Of a stretch of 64,000 nt of DNA, positions 28,228 through 37,111 are shown piece by piece. The position numbers and the translations under genes are program-made. How positions within the stretch are numbered: the stretch's first letter is position 1; the number at the start of each line of letters is the position of its first letter. Below the pieces are notes generated by a model that searched no databases, was not told the origin of the DNA, and was given only the letters and a program-made list of their open reading frames with translations. Origin of the DNA: RGIG1927 sp045546275 (GTDB lineage Bacteria > Bacillota > Clostridia > UMGS1883); the NCBI GenBank assembly GCA_045546275.1, contig JAZQCM010000014.1:186001-250000 (forward strand), in the 5' to 3' direction.

Positions 28228-30735
28228 ATGAAAAAAATAATCGCAATGATATTAGTAGCGCTTTTGCTTGTTAATGGTAGTCTAATTGGTTATGCAACAC
28301 AGACAATGAGTCATAACTTTAATACCAACTATGTATTAACAGGAAACTATGCAAATGACATTGTTACGGTTGCAAAGGCTCAGTTGGGAAGAACGGGTTC
28401 AAATATAGGTTATACTGAGGCATGGTGTGCAGATTTTGTGTGTGACAGTGCAAAACTTACGGGAATGCCAGATAATATTATTCCCTACAATTATTCTTTA
28501 AGAGGAGCATGTACGTATCTTTATGATTACATGTTAACAAATTGTGCGGCTACTGTTGTAACGAATAGACAGGAGGGTGACCTTGTTTTCTATTATTGTT
28601 CATCCTGTGCACGCTATGTTCATGTGGGAATTGTAATTGATTCAACAACCTCAATCGAAGGAAATTATGACAGTGCCGTAAATTTAGTTACAACGTCATA
28701 TACTGATAGTAGTGGTCATAAAGTAAGCACAGGAACAATTGCAAAAAAATACGTGAGACCTAATTATCTTAATTCTTCTGGTATCGAAACGGCCTTTGAT
28801 AAACCTGAACAAGGACAAAATATAGGTGAAGATACTTTCAGAATTATTGGATGGGTACGTAGTACTGATGTAAATAAGGTTACATACAGCATAAATGGTG
28901 GCGAAGAATTTGAAATGGGTACATATTGGCGTGATGAAGATAACGCCATGGGTTACCATGTGGATTTGTATTCCTATGAAAAACTGTCGCTTGGTATGAA
29001 TACAATAGATGTATATGCATATCTGAATGATGGCTCAAAAATTACAGTGGGTACAAAATCTGTTGCGAGAGATGCGGCATTTGCCTTAGACTATCCGAAA
29101 ATTGGAGACGTGCCTACTGGTGATGAATTATATATCCAAGGTTGGGTATATACACAATATGCAGATTGGGACATTGACTATGTTTCCGTTAAGATTAATG
29201 ACACTACGGAAGTAAAGTTAGATATGTATGTGAACGAAAATCTGACATATGCTAACTCATTCTTAAAGCATCTTTCAACCTCATATCTTGAATTTGGTGC
29301 AAATACTTTGGAGTTTATAGTCAATTATAAAAATGGCGTAAAATCCACGGCAATGAAGAGGGTTGTGAATTATTCTATAGATTACTCCTATGATGGTCCT
29401 GTTGAGGGGACCGATGTAAAGGAGGACGTGTTCCAGATAATAGGCTGGGTAAGAGCTGACAATATTAAAAAAATAACATACAGTATAAATGCCGGAGAAG
29501 AGGTTGCAATGGACACATACTGGCGTGATGTTCCTCAGGCAACAGGCTTCCAGGCAGATCTGAGATCGTATCAATACTTGCCAAAGCTTGGAGAAAATAC
29601 TGTTCAGGTGCGTGCATATTTAAACAATGGTAAAGTAATTGACCTTGGAACCAGAACTGTAACAAGACGTATAAAGATTTCTTTTGAGAAGCCAAAGCCG
29701 GATCAAGTGATAACTGACGAATATATCCAGTTAGACGGATGGATGTATAATGGCTATACAGACCGTGAAATATCTCATGTTTCAGCAGAGATTAATGGTA
29801 AAGAAGCAACCTTTGAGGAGTACGTAAGAACGGACTTGTCTTCTGAATACGTGGGAATCGAAAAATGGATAAAGACAGCAGATTATTTTAATTATGGTCC
29901 GAATCAGATAACACTGTATGCTCACTATACAAACGGACAGAAGTCAAAGGCTTTTGTGCGAAATGTTACATCAAAGGTTCTCTTAAGTACTTTTAATGCA
30001 AATGGTGGTACTGTTGCAAAAAAGAACAAAAGTGTTGTAAATGGTTCGGCATATGGAGCATTGCCTGTGCCTGAAAGAGAAGGGTATGAGTTTAAAGGCT
30101 GGTACACAAGTAGCACAGGCGGGACAAAGATAATTGACACCACAATTGTAAAAGAAACAAAAAATCATACATTATATGCACAATGGGAAAACACAGATGT
30201 TTCTGTAGAGAATGTAATACTCAATGAAGAAACCCTAACTTTAACAGTAGGTGAAAACGAAACCCTTGTTGCAACTGTAGAACCTGCCAATGCAACAGTG
30301 TCTGAAGTTACGTGGAAATCTTCTGACGAGAATGTTGCAACGGTTAAAAACGGCGTTATTACAGCTGTTGGCGAAGGTGAAGCAACAATTACCGCAACAG
30401 TAGGCGATAAGAGTGCTGAATGCAAAGTAACTGTTAAATCATTGGTAAAAGACTACACAGTAACATCACTTACAGGTGAAGTTATTAATGGAACATTCTA
30501 TGCAGAAGCAGAAGTTGTGAAAAATACTGATCGCGATAATCGTGACATGATTGTAATTGCTGTTTATAAAGACAATATCATGATAGATATGGCTTATATG
30601 AAAGCGAACTTCAAAAGCGGAGAGAGTGTTTCCTTTGGTGGTATTTTAGAAGGTGCAGAAGGTGCAGTTCTCAAGGCATTTGTATGGGACGAGTTGAAAA
30701 CTATGCGTTCACTGAGTAATGTTTTAGAAAAATAA
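28228..30735 (+). CDS. Secreted CHAP-like amidase/peptidase with InlB and Big2 domains
   Basis: Signal peptide at 1-23. Residues 40-175 resemble a CHAP/NlpC-type cysteine peptidase: TEAWCADFVCDSAK (Cys67) and RYVHVGIVID (His132), enzymes that cut peptidoglycan. Two duplicated arms follow (about 190-390 and 395-590), each containing IIGWVR, TYSINxGEE and TYWRD, likely Ig-like repeats. After them come one InlB-type repeat (FNANGGTVAKKNKSVVNG, about 590-660), a Big2 domain (VILNEETLTLTVGENETLVA, about 664-740) and a C-terminal module ending KAFVWDELKTMRSLS. That module is shared with the M23 protein and the glycoside hydrolase. Own promoter and terminator. The exact peptide bond cut is unknown. 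Confidence 0.85.
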   Translation: MKKIIAMILVALLLVNGSLIGYATQTMSHNFNTNYVLTGNYANDIVTVAKAQLGRTGSNIGYTEAWCADFVCDSAKLTGMPDNIIPYNYSLRGACTYLYDYMLTNCAATVVTNRQEGDLVFYYCSSCARYVHVGIVIDSTTSIEGNYDSAVNLVTTSYTDSSGHKVSTGTIAKKYVRPNYLNSSGIETAFDKPEQGQNIGEDTFRIIGWVRSTDVNKVTYSINGGEEFEMGTYWRDEDNAMGYHVDLYSYEKLSLGMNTIDVYAYLNDGSKITVGTKSVARDAAFALDYPKIGDVPTGDELYIQGWVYTQYADWDIDYVSVKINDTTEVKLDMYVNENLTYANSFLKHLSTSYLEFGANTLEFIVNYKNGVKSTAMKRVVNYSIDYSYDGPVEGTDVKEDVFQIIGWVRADNIKKITYSINAGEEVAMDTYWRDVPQATGFQADLRSYQYLPKLGENTVQVRAYLNNGKVIDLGTRTVTRRIKISFEKPKPDQVITDEYIQLDGWMYNGYTDREISHVSAEINGKEATFEEYVRTDLSSEYVGIEKWIKTADYFNYGPNQITLYAHYTNGQKSKAFVRNVTSKVLLSTFNANGGTVAKKNKSVVNGSAYGALPVPEREGYEFKGWYTSSTGGTKIIDTTIVKETKNHTLYAQWENTDVSVENVILNEETLTLTVGENETLVATVEPANATVSEVTWKSSDENVATVKNGVITAVGEGEATITATVGDKSAECKVTVKSLVKDYTVTSLTGEVINGTFYAEAEVVKNTDRDNRDMIVIAVYKDNIMIDMAYMKANFKSGESVSFGGILEGAEGAVLKAFVWDELKTMRSLSNVLEK

Positions 30736-30742
30736 TTAACAC

Positions 30743-30768
30743 AAAAGGACTCCTTTAGGAGTCCTTTT
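30743..30768 (+). terminator. Terminator of the CHAP-like gene
   Basis: AAAAGGACTCC/GGAGTCCTTTT stem. It resembles the gdhA terminator. Confidence 0.8.
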
Positions 30769-30771
30769 CAA

Positions 30772-30800
30772 TTGACAGGTAAAATGTGGTGTGATATAAT
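30772..30800 (+). promoter_or_regulatory. Promoter of the NifX-like gene
   Basis: Consensus TTGACA (30772-30777), 17-bp spacer, TATAAT (30795-30800). Confidence 0.85.
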
Positions 30801-30835
30801 AACTGAAGTTTATTAAATAATAAGGAGTTTTAAAT

Positions 30836-31228
30836 ATGAAAATAGCAGTTACTTATGAGGCAGGTCTCATTTTTCAGCATTTTGGTCACACAAATCAGTT
30901 CAAGATTTATCATGTGGAAAACGGCAGTGTTGTAAAAAGCGAAATTGTTGACACAAATGGTCAGGGTCATGGCGCATTGGCAGGCTTTTTAATGACAAAG
31001 GGTGTTGACACAGTTATCTGTGGCGGTATTGGCGGCGGTGCACAAAATGCCCTTGGTCAGTTTGGCATTAAAATCTACGGCGGTGTAAGTGGCGATTGTG
31101 ACGAGGCTGTTGCTTTGTTTTTGGCAAATGAGCTCGATTACAACCCCAATGTAAAATGTTCTCATCACGACCATGGCAAAGGTCATACTTGCGGCAATCA
31201 TGGCTGTGGCGAGCATAGTTGTCACTAA
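30836..31228 (+). CDS. NifX/NifB-type (Fe-Mo cofactor family) protein with His/Cys tail
   Basis: The 130-residue protein has a NifX/NifB-like domain (about 1-105): MKIAVTYEAGLIFQHFGHT, the loop GQGHGALAGFLMTKGVDTVI and GGIGGGAQNALGQFGIKIYGG. The last 25 residues are a metal-binding tail rich in His and Cys (HHDHGKGH, CGNHGCGEHSCH). No nitrogenase genes are nearby; stand-alone members occur in many anaerobes and may carry Fe-S or other metal clusters. ATG follows AAGGAG. Monocistronic between a strong promoter and a terminator. Confidence 0.88.
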   Translation: MKIAVTYEAGLIFQHFGHTNQFKIYHVENGSVVKSEIVDTNGQGHGALAGFLMTKGVDTVICGGIGGGAQNALGQFGIKIYGGVSGDCDEAVALFLANELDYNPNVKCSHHDHGKGHTCGNHGCGEHSCH

Positions 31229-31232
31229 AAAT

Positions 31233-31259
31233 AAAAGCGTGTCTTTCGACACGCTTTTT
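31233..31259. terminator. Bidirectional terminator between convergent genes
   Basis: AAAAGCGTGTC/GACACGCTTTTT stem between the NifX-like gene and the P1 peptidase gene. Confidence 0.85.
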
Positions 31260-31262
31260 GTA

Positions 31263-32228
31263 TTACATAAAAGATTTTGCTGACTTTAAGCCATACAGTT
31301 CATCGCTCTCGGTAACTGCTCTGTTTACGGCTTTGCCCATAACAAAGGATGCAACCGAGCCTAAAAGGTCGGTGTTAAATTCTTCATTGCCAACACTCAT
31401 GGCGTAAATGCTGTCGCCGTCCATTGAGGTGTTCACAGGGCGTATTGTTCTCACAATGCCGTTTGAGCCCATTGCGGCAACCTTGTTTGCCTGTGCTTTG
31501 TCCATTTTTGCGTTTGTTATAATTGCACCTATTGTTGTGTTTAAAGGTGAGGGGGAAAGGGAAATTAATTTAAGTATTTCCTCCTCGGTTGACACCATGT
31601 GGGTTTTGTCGTAGGACAAAAGTCCTGCAAGCTGTTTTTGCGAGTCAATTTCAAAAACATCGCCAATGGCATTCACAATTACAATTGCACCGATTTTCAC
31701 ATTGCCAATCTGCACGGCGTATGTACCCAATCCCGATTTCATGCACCTGTCGGGGCCCATAAATTTACCAACTGTTGCGCCCATGCCGCCACCAACATTG
31801 CCGTTTTTTTCAAGGTTAAGCTCGCTGTTAACACAAGCCTCGTAGCCCATGCTGCTGTCAGGACGGACAGAAGAAGATGCACAGGAAAGGTCAAAAATAC
31901 ACGAGCCTACCACAATTGGCACAACAGCATCGCCAACCTGTACGCCCTTGCCCTTTTCTTCAAGGTATTTCATAATTCCGCCTGCTGCATCAAGACCAAA
32001 AGCACTACCACCACCAAGTAGGAGCGCATTTATGCCGTCGTTACTCATTCGGGGGTTTAAAAGCTCCGTTTCTCTGGATGCAGGGCCGCCGCCACGGATG
32101 TCAACGCCGCAGATTGCTTTTTCGTCGCACACTACAACACTGCAGCCTGTGCCATGCTCCTCGTTTTGTGCATGACCGATTTTAATCCCTTCAATTGAAT
32201 TTATGCTGATTTCTTTCAAAAAGTCCAT
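31263..32228 (-). CDS. P1 family peptidase (DmpA-type N-terminal nucleophile hydrolase)
   Basis: DmpA-type enzymes are aminopeptidases that self-cleave to expose a Ser/Thr nucleophile. The 321 residues include VGGGMGATVGKFMG, GGGSAFGLDAAGG and the presumed autocleavage site LNTTIGAIITNAKMDKAQANK, where cleavage before Thr would free the nucleophile. RGGGPASRETELL near the N terminus is typical. No signal peptide, so it is cytoplasmic. The ATG at 32228 has AAAGGAGG upstream and was chosen over an earlier frame-compatible start at 32258. Substrate (D-amino-acid or beta-peptides) is not known. Confidence 0.9.
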   Translation of the reverse strand: MDFLKEISINSIEGIKIGHAQNEEHGTGCSVVVCDEKAICGVDIRGGGPASRETELLNPRMSNDGINALLLGGGSAFGLDAAGGIMKYLEEKGKGVQVGDAVVPIVVGSCIFDLSCASSSVRPDSSMGYEACVNSELNLEKNGNVGGGMGATVGKFMGPDRCMKSGLGTYAVQIGNVKIGAIVIVNAIGDVFEIDSQKQLAGLLSYDKTHMVSTEEEILKLISLSPSPLNTTIGAIITNAKMDKAQANKVAAMGSNGIVRTIRPVNTSMDGDSIYAMSVGNEEFNTDLLGSVASFVMGKAVNRAVTESDELYGLKSAKSFM

Positions 32229-32315
32229 ACAAACGCCTCCTTTACTTGATTTTATCATAATTAAGTTGATAAAACAACTCTAATGTGTTAAAATCATAAC
32301 AAAGGCGGTGATGAA

Positions 32316-34145
32316 ATGTTTGAAGAAAAGCTCAAAAAGCTTCCCGATTCTCCGGGAGTTTATATAATGAAAAATAAAGACGGTAAAATAATATACATCG
32401 GCAAGGCAAAGGTTTTGAAAAACCGGGTTAAGCAGTATTTTATGAATTCTTCAAACCATTCGCCAAAGGTTAAAGCAATGGTGGAAAACATTTCTGATTT
32501 TGACTACATTCTTTGCGACAGCGAAATGGAAGCTTTGGTACTTGAATGTAATCTTATTAAGGAGCACACGCCTAAATATAACATTTTACTAAAGGACGGC
32601 AAGCATTATCCCTATATAAAGCTTACAATGAATGAAGAGTATCCCAAAATGGAATTTGTAAGGCGCATTTTGCAGGATGGGGCAAAATATTTTGGCCCTT
32701 ATCCAACAGGCTTTTCAGTTAAGGAAACCTTTGACATTGTAAAGGATGTTTTTAAAATTGCCCATTGCAAAAAAAACTTCCCCAAGGATATTGGCAAGGA
32801 AAGACCCTGTTTGTACTATTCCATGGGTAAGTGCATTGCCCCCTGCAGCGGAAAAATTACATCAAAGGAATATAAACAGGTTTTCAGCGAAATTGAAAGG
32901 TTCTTGTCGGGCAGCGACAAGGAGCTTATGGAAAAGCTCACAAGCGAAATGCGTGAAGCTGCAATGAACATGGAGTTTGAAAAAGCGGCTTTATGCCGTG
33001 ACAAAATCGAAGCCTTGAAAAACTTGTCCGAAAAGCAGAAGGTTTTGAGTGCAAAGGACGAAAATATTGACGTGCTTGCTGTTGCTGCCGAAGATATTTT
33101 AGCCTCAGTTGAAATGTTTACAATCCGTGCAGGAAAGCTCATCGGCTCCTCCTCCTTTGACATAAAGGGCGAAGGTGTTCTTGACGAGGAAGCGGTTTTA
33201 AGCGACTTTGCAGACCAGTATTATACAAATGATGTATACGTGCCCAAAACTGTGTACCTTTCACACCAAACAGGCTCGGAGGAGGTTTTAAGCGAGCTTC
33301 TGACAAAAAAAAGGGGCAACAAGGTAACAGTTTCCGTTCCAAAAATAGGCGAGCGGAAAAAGCTTTGCGACATGGCGCTTAAAAATGCAAAGCACAACAT
33401 TGAAAAAATGAAAACCAAAGAAATTAAAGAAAAAATGAGCGCAAACTCACTTGTTGAGCTTGCTCAGGCGCTAAAGCTTGAGGTTATCCCCGACAGGATT
33501 GAAAGCTACGACATTTCCCACACAGCAGGGGAGGAAAACGTTGCCGCCATGGCTGTTTTCAAAAATGCAAAGCCAAGTAAGCGCGATTACAGGATTTTTA
33601 AAATTAACACAGTTCAAGGTGCAAACGATATTGCGTGCCTTCGTGAAACCCTTATCCGCCGCTTTACCCACGAGGAAAGGGAAAAGGACGGAAAGTTCAA
33701 AGAAATTCCCGACCTTATATTAATGGACGGCGGAATTGCACAGTTAAATTGTGCAAGAGAGGTTTTGGAAAATTTAAACCTTGACATTCCTGTTTTTGGC
33801 ATGGTCAAGGACGACAAACACCGCACAAGAGGTGTTGTGAACGAAGAAGGCGAGGTTTATTTAAAGCCTACAGGCGGTGCAATAAGGCTTGTGACCTTTA
33901 TTCAGGATGAGGTGCACAAAACTGCCATTGAATACCACAGAAAGCGCAAGGAAAAGAAAATGTTGGGCAGCGAGCTTTGCAGCATTGAAGGCGTTGGCGA
34001 GCAAAAACGAAAGGCACTTATGATGTATTTTAAAAGCCTTGAAAAAATCAAAAATGCATCGGTTGAGGATTTGTGCAAGGTAAAGGGCATAAGTGAAAAA
34101 AATGCCCATAATATTTATAATTATTTCAGAAAGGATGAGATATAA
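32316..34145 (+). CDS. uvrC: Excinuclease ABC subunit C
   Basis: UvrC makes both incisions in nucleotide excision repair. Its 609 residues hold the GIY-YIG nuclease (PDSPGVYIMKNKDGKIIYIG, about 11-30), a Cys cluster (CPLYYSMGKC-like region near 170), the UvrB-binding domain (MNMEFEKAALCRDKI), the RNase H-like endonuclease domain (ESYDISHTAGEENVAAMAVF; LILMDGGIAQ) and tandem HhH motifs at the C terminus (SIEGVGEQKRKAL; VKGISEKNAHNIY). ATG after AAAGGCGGTG. It overlaps the next gene by one base (TAATG), so translation is coupled. No LexA box was seen upstream. Confidence 0.96.
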   Translation: MFEEKLKKLPDSPGVYIMKNKDGKIIYIGKAKVLKNRVKQYFMNSSNHSPKVKAMVENISDFDYILCDSEMEALVLECNLIKEHTPKYNILLKDGKHYPYIKLTMNEEYPKMEFVRRILQDGAKYFGPYPTGFSVKETFDIVKDVFKIAHCKKNFPKDIGKERPCLYYSMGKCIAPCSGKITSKEYKQVFSEIERFLSGSDKELMEKLTSEMREAAMNMEFEKAALCRDKIEALKNLSEKQKVLSAKDENIDVLAVAAEDILASVEMFTIRAGKLIGSSSFDIKGEGVLDEEAVLSDFADQYYTNDVYVPKTVYLSHQTGSEEVLSELLTKKRGNKVTVSVPKIGERKKLCDMALKNAKHNIEKMKTKEIKEKMSANSLVELAQALKLEVIPDRIESYDISHTAGEENVAAMAVFKNAKPSKRDYRIFKINTVQGANDIACLRETLIRRFTHEEREKDGKFKEIPDLILMDGGIAQLNCAREVLENLNLDIPVFGMVKDDKHRTRGVVNEEGEVYLKPTGGAIRLVTFIQDEVHKTAIEYHRKRKEKKMLGSELCSIEGVGEQKRKALMMYFKSLEKIKNASVEDLCKVKGISEKNAHNIYNYFRKDEI

Positions 34146-34807
34146 TGATTCTGACTTTTGATGATGTGCGTAAAAACGAAAGAATAAATGCATATATAAA
34201 AAAAGCTGACGAATCCCTTCTGGCAATGGGCTATACCGAGCACAGCTTTGCCCATGTTACAAAGGTTGCTCTTAATGCGGGCATGATTTTAACTCAGTTA
34301 GGGTATTCCCAGCGTGACGCAGAATTGGCACGTATTGCAGGCTACATGCACGACATTGGTAACATTATAAACCGAATTGAGCATGCGCAAAGCGGTGCAA
34401 CCATGGCTTTTCGTATTCTGGAAACAATGGGTGCAGATGCGGAAACTGTGGCAACAGTTGTTACTGCCATAGGAAACCACGACGAGTCCACGGCATTTCC
34501 CGTAAACCCTGTTGCGGCGGCACTCATTTTAGCTGATAAATCCGACGTTATTTACACAAGAGTGCGTAACAATGACCCAACCACCTTTGACATTCACGAC
34601 AGGGTTAACTATGCGGTTAAAAAGTCATCTCTTTGTGTGAATGCGGAAAAGGGCGAAATACAGCTCAAGCTCAGAATAGATACAAATATGTGTTCAGTTA
34701 TGGACTATTTTGAAATTTTCCTTGAAAGAATGATTTTGTGCCGAAAAGCGGCGGATAAGCTGGGAGTAAAGTTTGTGCTCAGAATCAACGGACAAAAACT
34801 TTTGTGA
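34145..34807 (+). CDS. HD-domain phosphohydrolase
   Basis: The 220-residue protein has a single HD domain: H in EHSFAHVTKVALN, HD in AGYMHDIGNI, then GNHDE and LADKSDVIYTRV as further metal-site residues. Such proteins hydrolyse nucleotides or phosphomonoesters; the substrate is unknown. It is translationally coupled to uvrC, which suggests a link to nucleotide handling during repair, but this is only context. Confidence 0.85.
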   Translation: MILTFDDVRKNERINAYIKKADESLLAMGYTEHSFAHVTKVALNAGMILTQLGYSQRDAELARIAGYMHDIGNIINRIEHAQSGATMAFRILETMGADAETVATVVTAIGNHDESTAFPVNPVAAALILADKSDVIYTRVRNNDPTTFDIHDRVNYAVKKSSLCVNAEKGEIQLKLRIDTNMCSVMDYFEIFLERMILCRKAADKLGVKFVLRINGQKLL

Positions 34808-34813
34808 AATCAC

Positions 34814-34842
34814 TTGATTATTTGTTGAATGTGTCGTATAAT
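34814..34842 (+). promoter_or_regulatory. Promoter of the sugar transferase gene
   Basis: TTGATT (34814-34819), 17-bp spacer, TATAAT (34837-34842). Confidence 0.7.
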
Positions 34843-34876
34843 GAGTTTGGTGTTTAATATTGAATTGGAGGACATT

Positions 34877-35554
34877 ATGAGCACTTTAACGAACAAAGAA
34901 GTGGAAACACTTCGAAACGAGCTGAAAACTGAACATATCAAGAAAAAACGCATTTATTGGGTAACGAAGAGAGCTTTTGATATTTTTGCAAGTCTCATGG
35001 CTATAATTGTTCTTTTTGTTCCTCTTGCAATTGTTGCGCTTCTGATTTATATTGACGACCCTCACGGAAGTCCTATTTTCACTCAGGACAGAGTGGGCAG
35101 AAACGGAAAGATTTTTAAGTTCTACAAGTTCCGTTCAATGGTTGTGAATGCAGAGGCACTCTTAGACGATTTGCAACACAGAAATGAAAAGACAGGTCCT
35201 GTTTTCAAAATTCAAAATGACCCCAGGGTTACACGCATTGGTAAATTCATACGAAAAACAAGCATTGATGAATTGCCTCAGCTTTTCAACATCTTAAAGG
35301 GCGACATGAGCATTGTAGGCCCTCGTCCTGCACTTCCCAGAGAGGTTGAGCAGTATGATGAATATGCAAAGCTCAGACTTTTAGTAACTCCCGGTCTCAC
35401 ATGCTACTGGCAGGTGCAGAATAATCGTGATGCAGTCACTTTTGAAGAGTGGATGGATATGGATGTTCAGTACATAAAGGACAGATCATTTTTCACTGAT
35501 ATAAAGCTTATACTTTTAACAGTAAAGGTTGCAGTGACAGGTCAGGGTTCTTAA
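34877..35554 (+). CDS. Bacterial sugar transferase (initiating phosphoglycosyltransferase)
   Basis: A 225-residue monotopic phosphoglycosyltransferase of the WcaJ/PglC superfamily that loads a sugar-1-phosphate on undecaprenyl phosphate. Motifs: one membrane helix (LMAIIVLFVPLAIVALLIYI), the DDPHGSPIFTQDRVGRNGKIF active-site region, YKFRSMVVNAE, TRIGKFIRKTSIDELPQLFN, VGPRPALPRE and ITPGLTCYWQVQNNRD-like LVTPGLTCYWQVQNN. It lacks the large N-terminal membrane domain of WcaJ. No other polysaccharide genes are adjacent, so it is an orphan. ATG follows TTGGAGG. Confidence 0.92.
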   Translation: MSTLTNKEVETLRNELKTEHIKKKRIYWVTKRAFDIFASLMAIIVLFVPLAIVALLIYIDDPHGSPIFTQDRVGRNGKIFKFYKFRSMVVNAEALLDDLQHRNEKTGPVFKIQNDPRVTRIGKFIRKTSIDELPQLFNILKGDMSIVGPRPALPREVEQYDEYAKLRLLVTPGLTCYWQVQNNRDAVTFEEWMDMDVQYIKDRSFFTDIKLILLTVKVAVTGQGS

Positions 35555-35558
35555 AAAC

Positions 35559-35587
35559 AAAGCGTGCCCTTGGCACGCTTTAATTTT
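35559..35587 (+). terminator. Hairpin terminator after the sugar transferase
   Basis: AAAGCGTGCC/GGCACGCTTT stem with a weak T-rich tail that merges into the next ribosome site; read-through is possible. Confidence 0.6.
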
Positions 35588-35602
35588 AACAAGGAGAAAA
35601 TC

Positions 35603-36334
35603 ATGAAAAAGTTTTTGATTGCAATTTTGGCAGTAGCACTTGTGGCGGTGATTATAATGACCATTGGCAAAACCGATTATGAAAAGGCATATAAAAAAAC
35701 TGAAAGTCTTACCGCCTTTGAAATTAACATGACAACAACTGTTAACATGACAGAGGGTAATATTAATCGTGAAAGCGTGATAGAACAGGTTGTAAGTGTT
35801 GAAAACTTTAACAAAAGCAACATGAAGTACAAGGTAAGTGCACAAAGCACCTCCACCGATGAAAACGGAAAGAACGTTGGCGAGGTTAGTGAGTACATCT
35901 ATTACGACGAAGACTATTACCTTTCTCTTCCGGGCATTAAATACAAAAGCTTTTGCGGTTTTGACCGTGCAATGACAAACATTGACGATTTGGTTCATTC
36001 GGTGAGCTTTCCCTACGACAAAATGTATAACACCGAAAAGTATAAAGAGGATGGGAAAGTCTATTACAAATACGATGTTGAATATGAAGATGTTTCAAAT
36101 CACGTAAAAACAGCACTACAGTCGGCTATAAATAACTACCAGGGTGAAACCTTCTCCGTTAAAGAAACCGAGGCAGGTGCAGTTGTGGAAAATGGTCTTG
36201 TAACAGAAAAAAGCCTTTGGGTTGTTTACGAAAGTAATTCAGGAATTAAAATATCCTTAAAAGTAGTAAGCAGTCTTGAAAAAACAAGCTGCAGTGTTGA
36301 AACCCCCGATATAAGTAAATATGTATCAATGTAA
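35603..36334 (+). CDS. Exported/anchored protein of unknown function
   Basis: The 243-residue protein starts MKKFLIAILAVALVAVIIM, an N-terminal membrane anchor or signal without a lipobox Cys. The rest looks beta-rich with alternating Thr/Val (MTTTVNMTEGNINRES, YYDEDYYLSLPG, FSVKETEAGAVVE), like LolA/DUF-type convex beta proteins seen in Firmicutes lipoproteins, but no family is recognised. The ATG follows AAGGAG. It lies between a sugar transferase and convergent lexA. Confidence 0.7.
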   Translation: MKKFLIAILAVALVAVIIMTIGKTDYEKAYKKTESLTAFEINMTTTVNMTEGNINRESVIEQVVSVENFNKSNMKYKVSAQSTSTDENGKNVGEVSEYIYYDEDYYLSLPGIKYKSFCGFDRAMTNIDDLVHSVSFPYDKMYNTEKYKEDGKVYYKYDVEYEDVSNHVKTALQSAINNYQGETFSVKETEAGAVVENGLVTEKSLWVVYESNSGIKISLKVVSSLEKTSCSVETPDISKYVSM

Positions 36335-36362
36335 AAAAAGAGTGCGAAAGCACTCTTTTTTT
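36333..36362. terminator. Bidirectional terminator at lexA
   Basis: AAAAAAAGAGTGC/GCACTCTTTTTTT stem with a GAAA loop, shared by the 35603 gene and lexA; it overlaps the lexA stop. Confidence 0.85.
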
Positions 36363-36981
36363 ATAACACTCTGTAAACTCCGATAACCTTGCCGATAATA
36401 GCAACGGTGTCGGTAATTATTGGCTCCAAAGCATCGTTTTCGGGCTGGAGGCGGAAATGTCCGTTTTCCTTGTAAAAGGTTTTAACAGTTGCGCTATCTT
36501 CAATTAATGCGGCAACAATTTCGCCGTTTGATGCGGTGCTCTGGCTTTTTACAATCACATAGTCCCCATCTAAAATGCCTGCATTTATCATACTTTCGCC
36601 ACGGATTTTAAGCATAAAAACGTCACCGCCACGGGCAAAGTCCATAGGAAGAGGGAACATGCGTTCAATGTTTTCTTCCGCAAGAATAGGTGCACCTGCA
36701 CTTATCTGACCAATTACGGGAACAGAAAAAATGTTATCGTCAGCCTCTTTCACCATGCCAACATTGGCCTTTGCTGCAAGACGGATGCTTCTGGAGTTTG
36801 ACGGGTCTTTCACAATTTGCCCCGACTTTTCTAAACGGGATAAATACCCATGAACAGTTGAGGGTGAATTAAGTCCAACAGCAGAGCAAATTTCTCTTAC
36901 TGTTGGGGGATAACCTTTTTCACGTGTGTGTTCTTCTATAAAAGATAAAATCTGTTGTTGCTTGCTTAAATTTGCTGCCAT
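36361..36981 (-). CDS. lexA: LexA SOS repressor
   Basis: LexA represses DNA-damage genes and self-cleaves on RecA filaments. The 206 residues show an N-terminal winged HTH (REICSAVGLNSPSTVHGYLSRLE), the Ala-Gly cleavage site (ISAGAPIL), and the S24 peptidase dyad: Ser in RGESMINAG and Lys in SATVKTFY. Length is typical for Firmicutes. ATG follows CGGAGG. It is divergent from a LysM gene across three LexA boxes, so both are SOS genes and lexA is autoregulated. Confidence 0.96.
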   Translation of the reverse strand: MAANLSKQQQILSFIEEHTREKGYPPTVREICSAVGLNSPSTVHGYLSRLEKSGQIVKDPSNSRSIRLAAKANVGMVKEADDNIFSVPVIGQISAGAPILAEENIERMFPLPMDFARGGDVFMLKIRGESMINAGILDGDYVIVKSQSTASNGEIVAALIEDSATVKTFYKENGHFRLQPENDALEPIITDTVAIIGKVIGVYRVL

Positions 36982-37010
36982 AAAATCGCCTCCGACTATT
37001 TCTTAACTAA

Positions 37011-37039
37011 AGTATAGCACATGAAAAAACAAAATGCAA
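37011..37039 (-). promoter_or_regulatory. Promoter of lexA
   Basis: Minus strand TTGCAT (37039-37034), 17-bp spacer, TATACT (37016-37011). A LexA box (37037-37050) overlaps its -35. Confidence 0.7.
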
Positions 37040-37050
37040 ACATTTGTTCG
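37037..37050. promoter_or_regulatory. LexA box 1
   Basis: CAAACATTTGTTCG, two deviations from the Gram-positive consensus CGAACRNRYGTTYG. It overlaps the lexA -35. Confidence 0.65.
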
Positions 37051-37069
37051 AAAATTTTTCAAAAAATTG

Positions 37070-37098
37070 TTGACATCGAACAAATGTTCTGTTATATT
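37070..37098 (+). promoter_or_regulatory. Promoter of the yneA-like gene
   Basis: TTGACA (37070-37075), 17-bp spacer, TATATT (37093-37098). LexA box 2 fills the spacer. Confidence 0.8.
37077..37090. promoter_or_regulatory. LexA box 2
   Basis: CGAACAAATGTTCT, two deviations from the consensus CGAACRNRYGTTYG, located between -35 and -10 of the divergent gene. Confidence 0.85.
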
Positions 37099-37111
37099 AT
37101 AAGTGAAAAGA

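Noticed and set aside
32229..32315. LexA box ahead of uvrC
   Set aside because: No CGAAC-N4-GTTCG-like site is present there, so SOS control of uvrC is not supported by this sequence.
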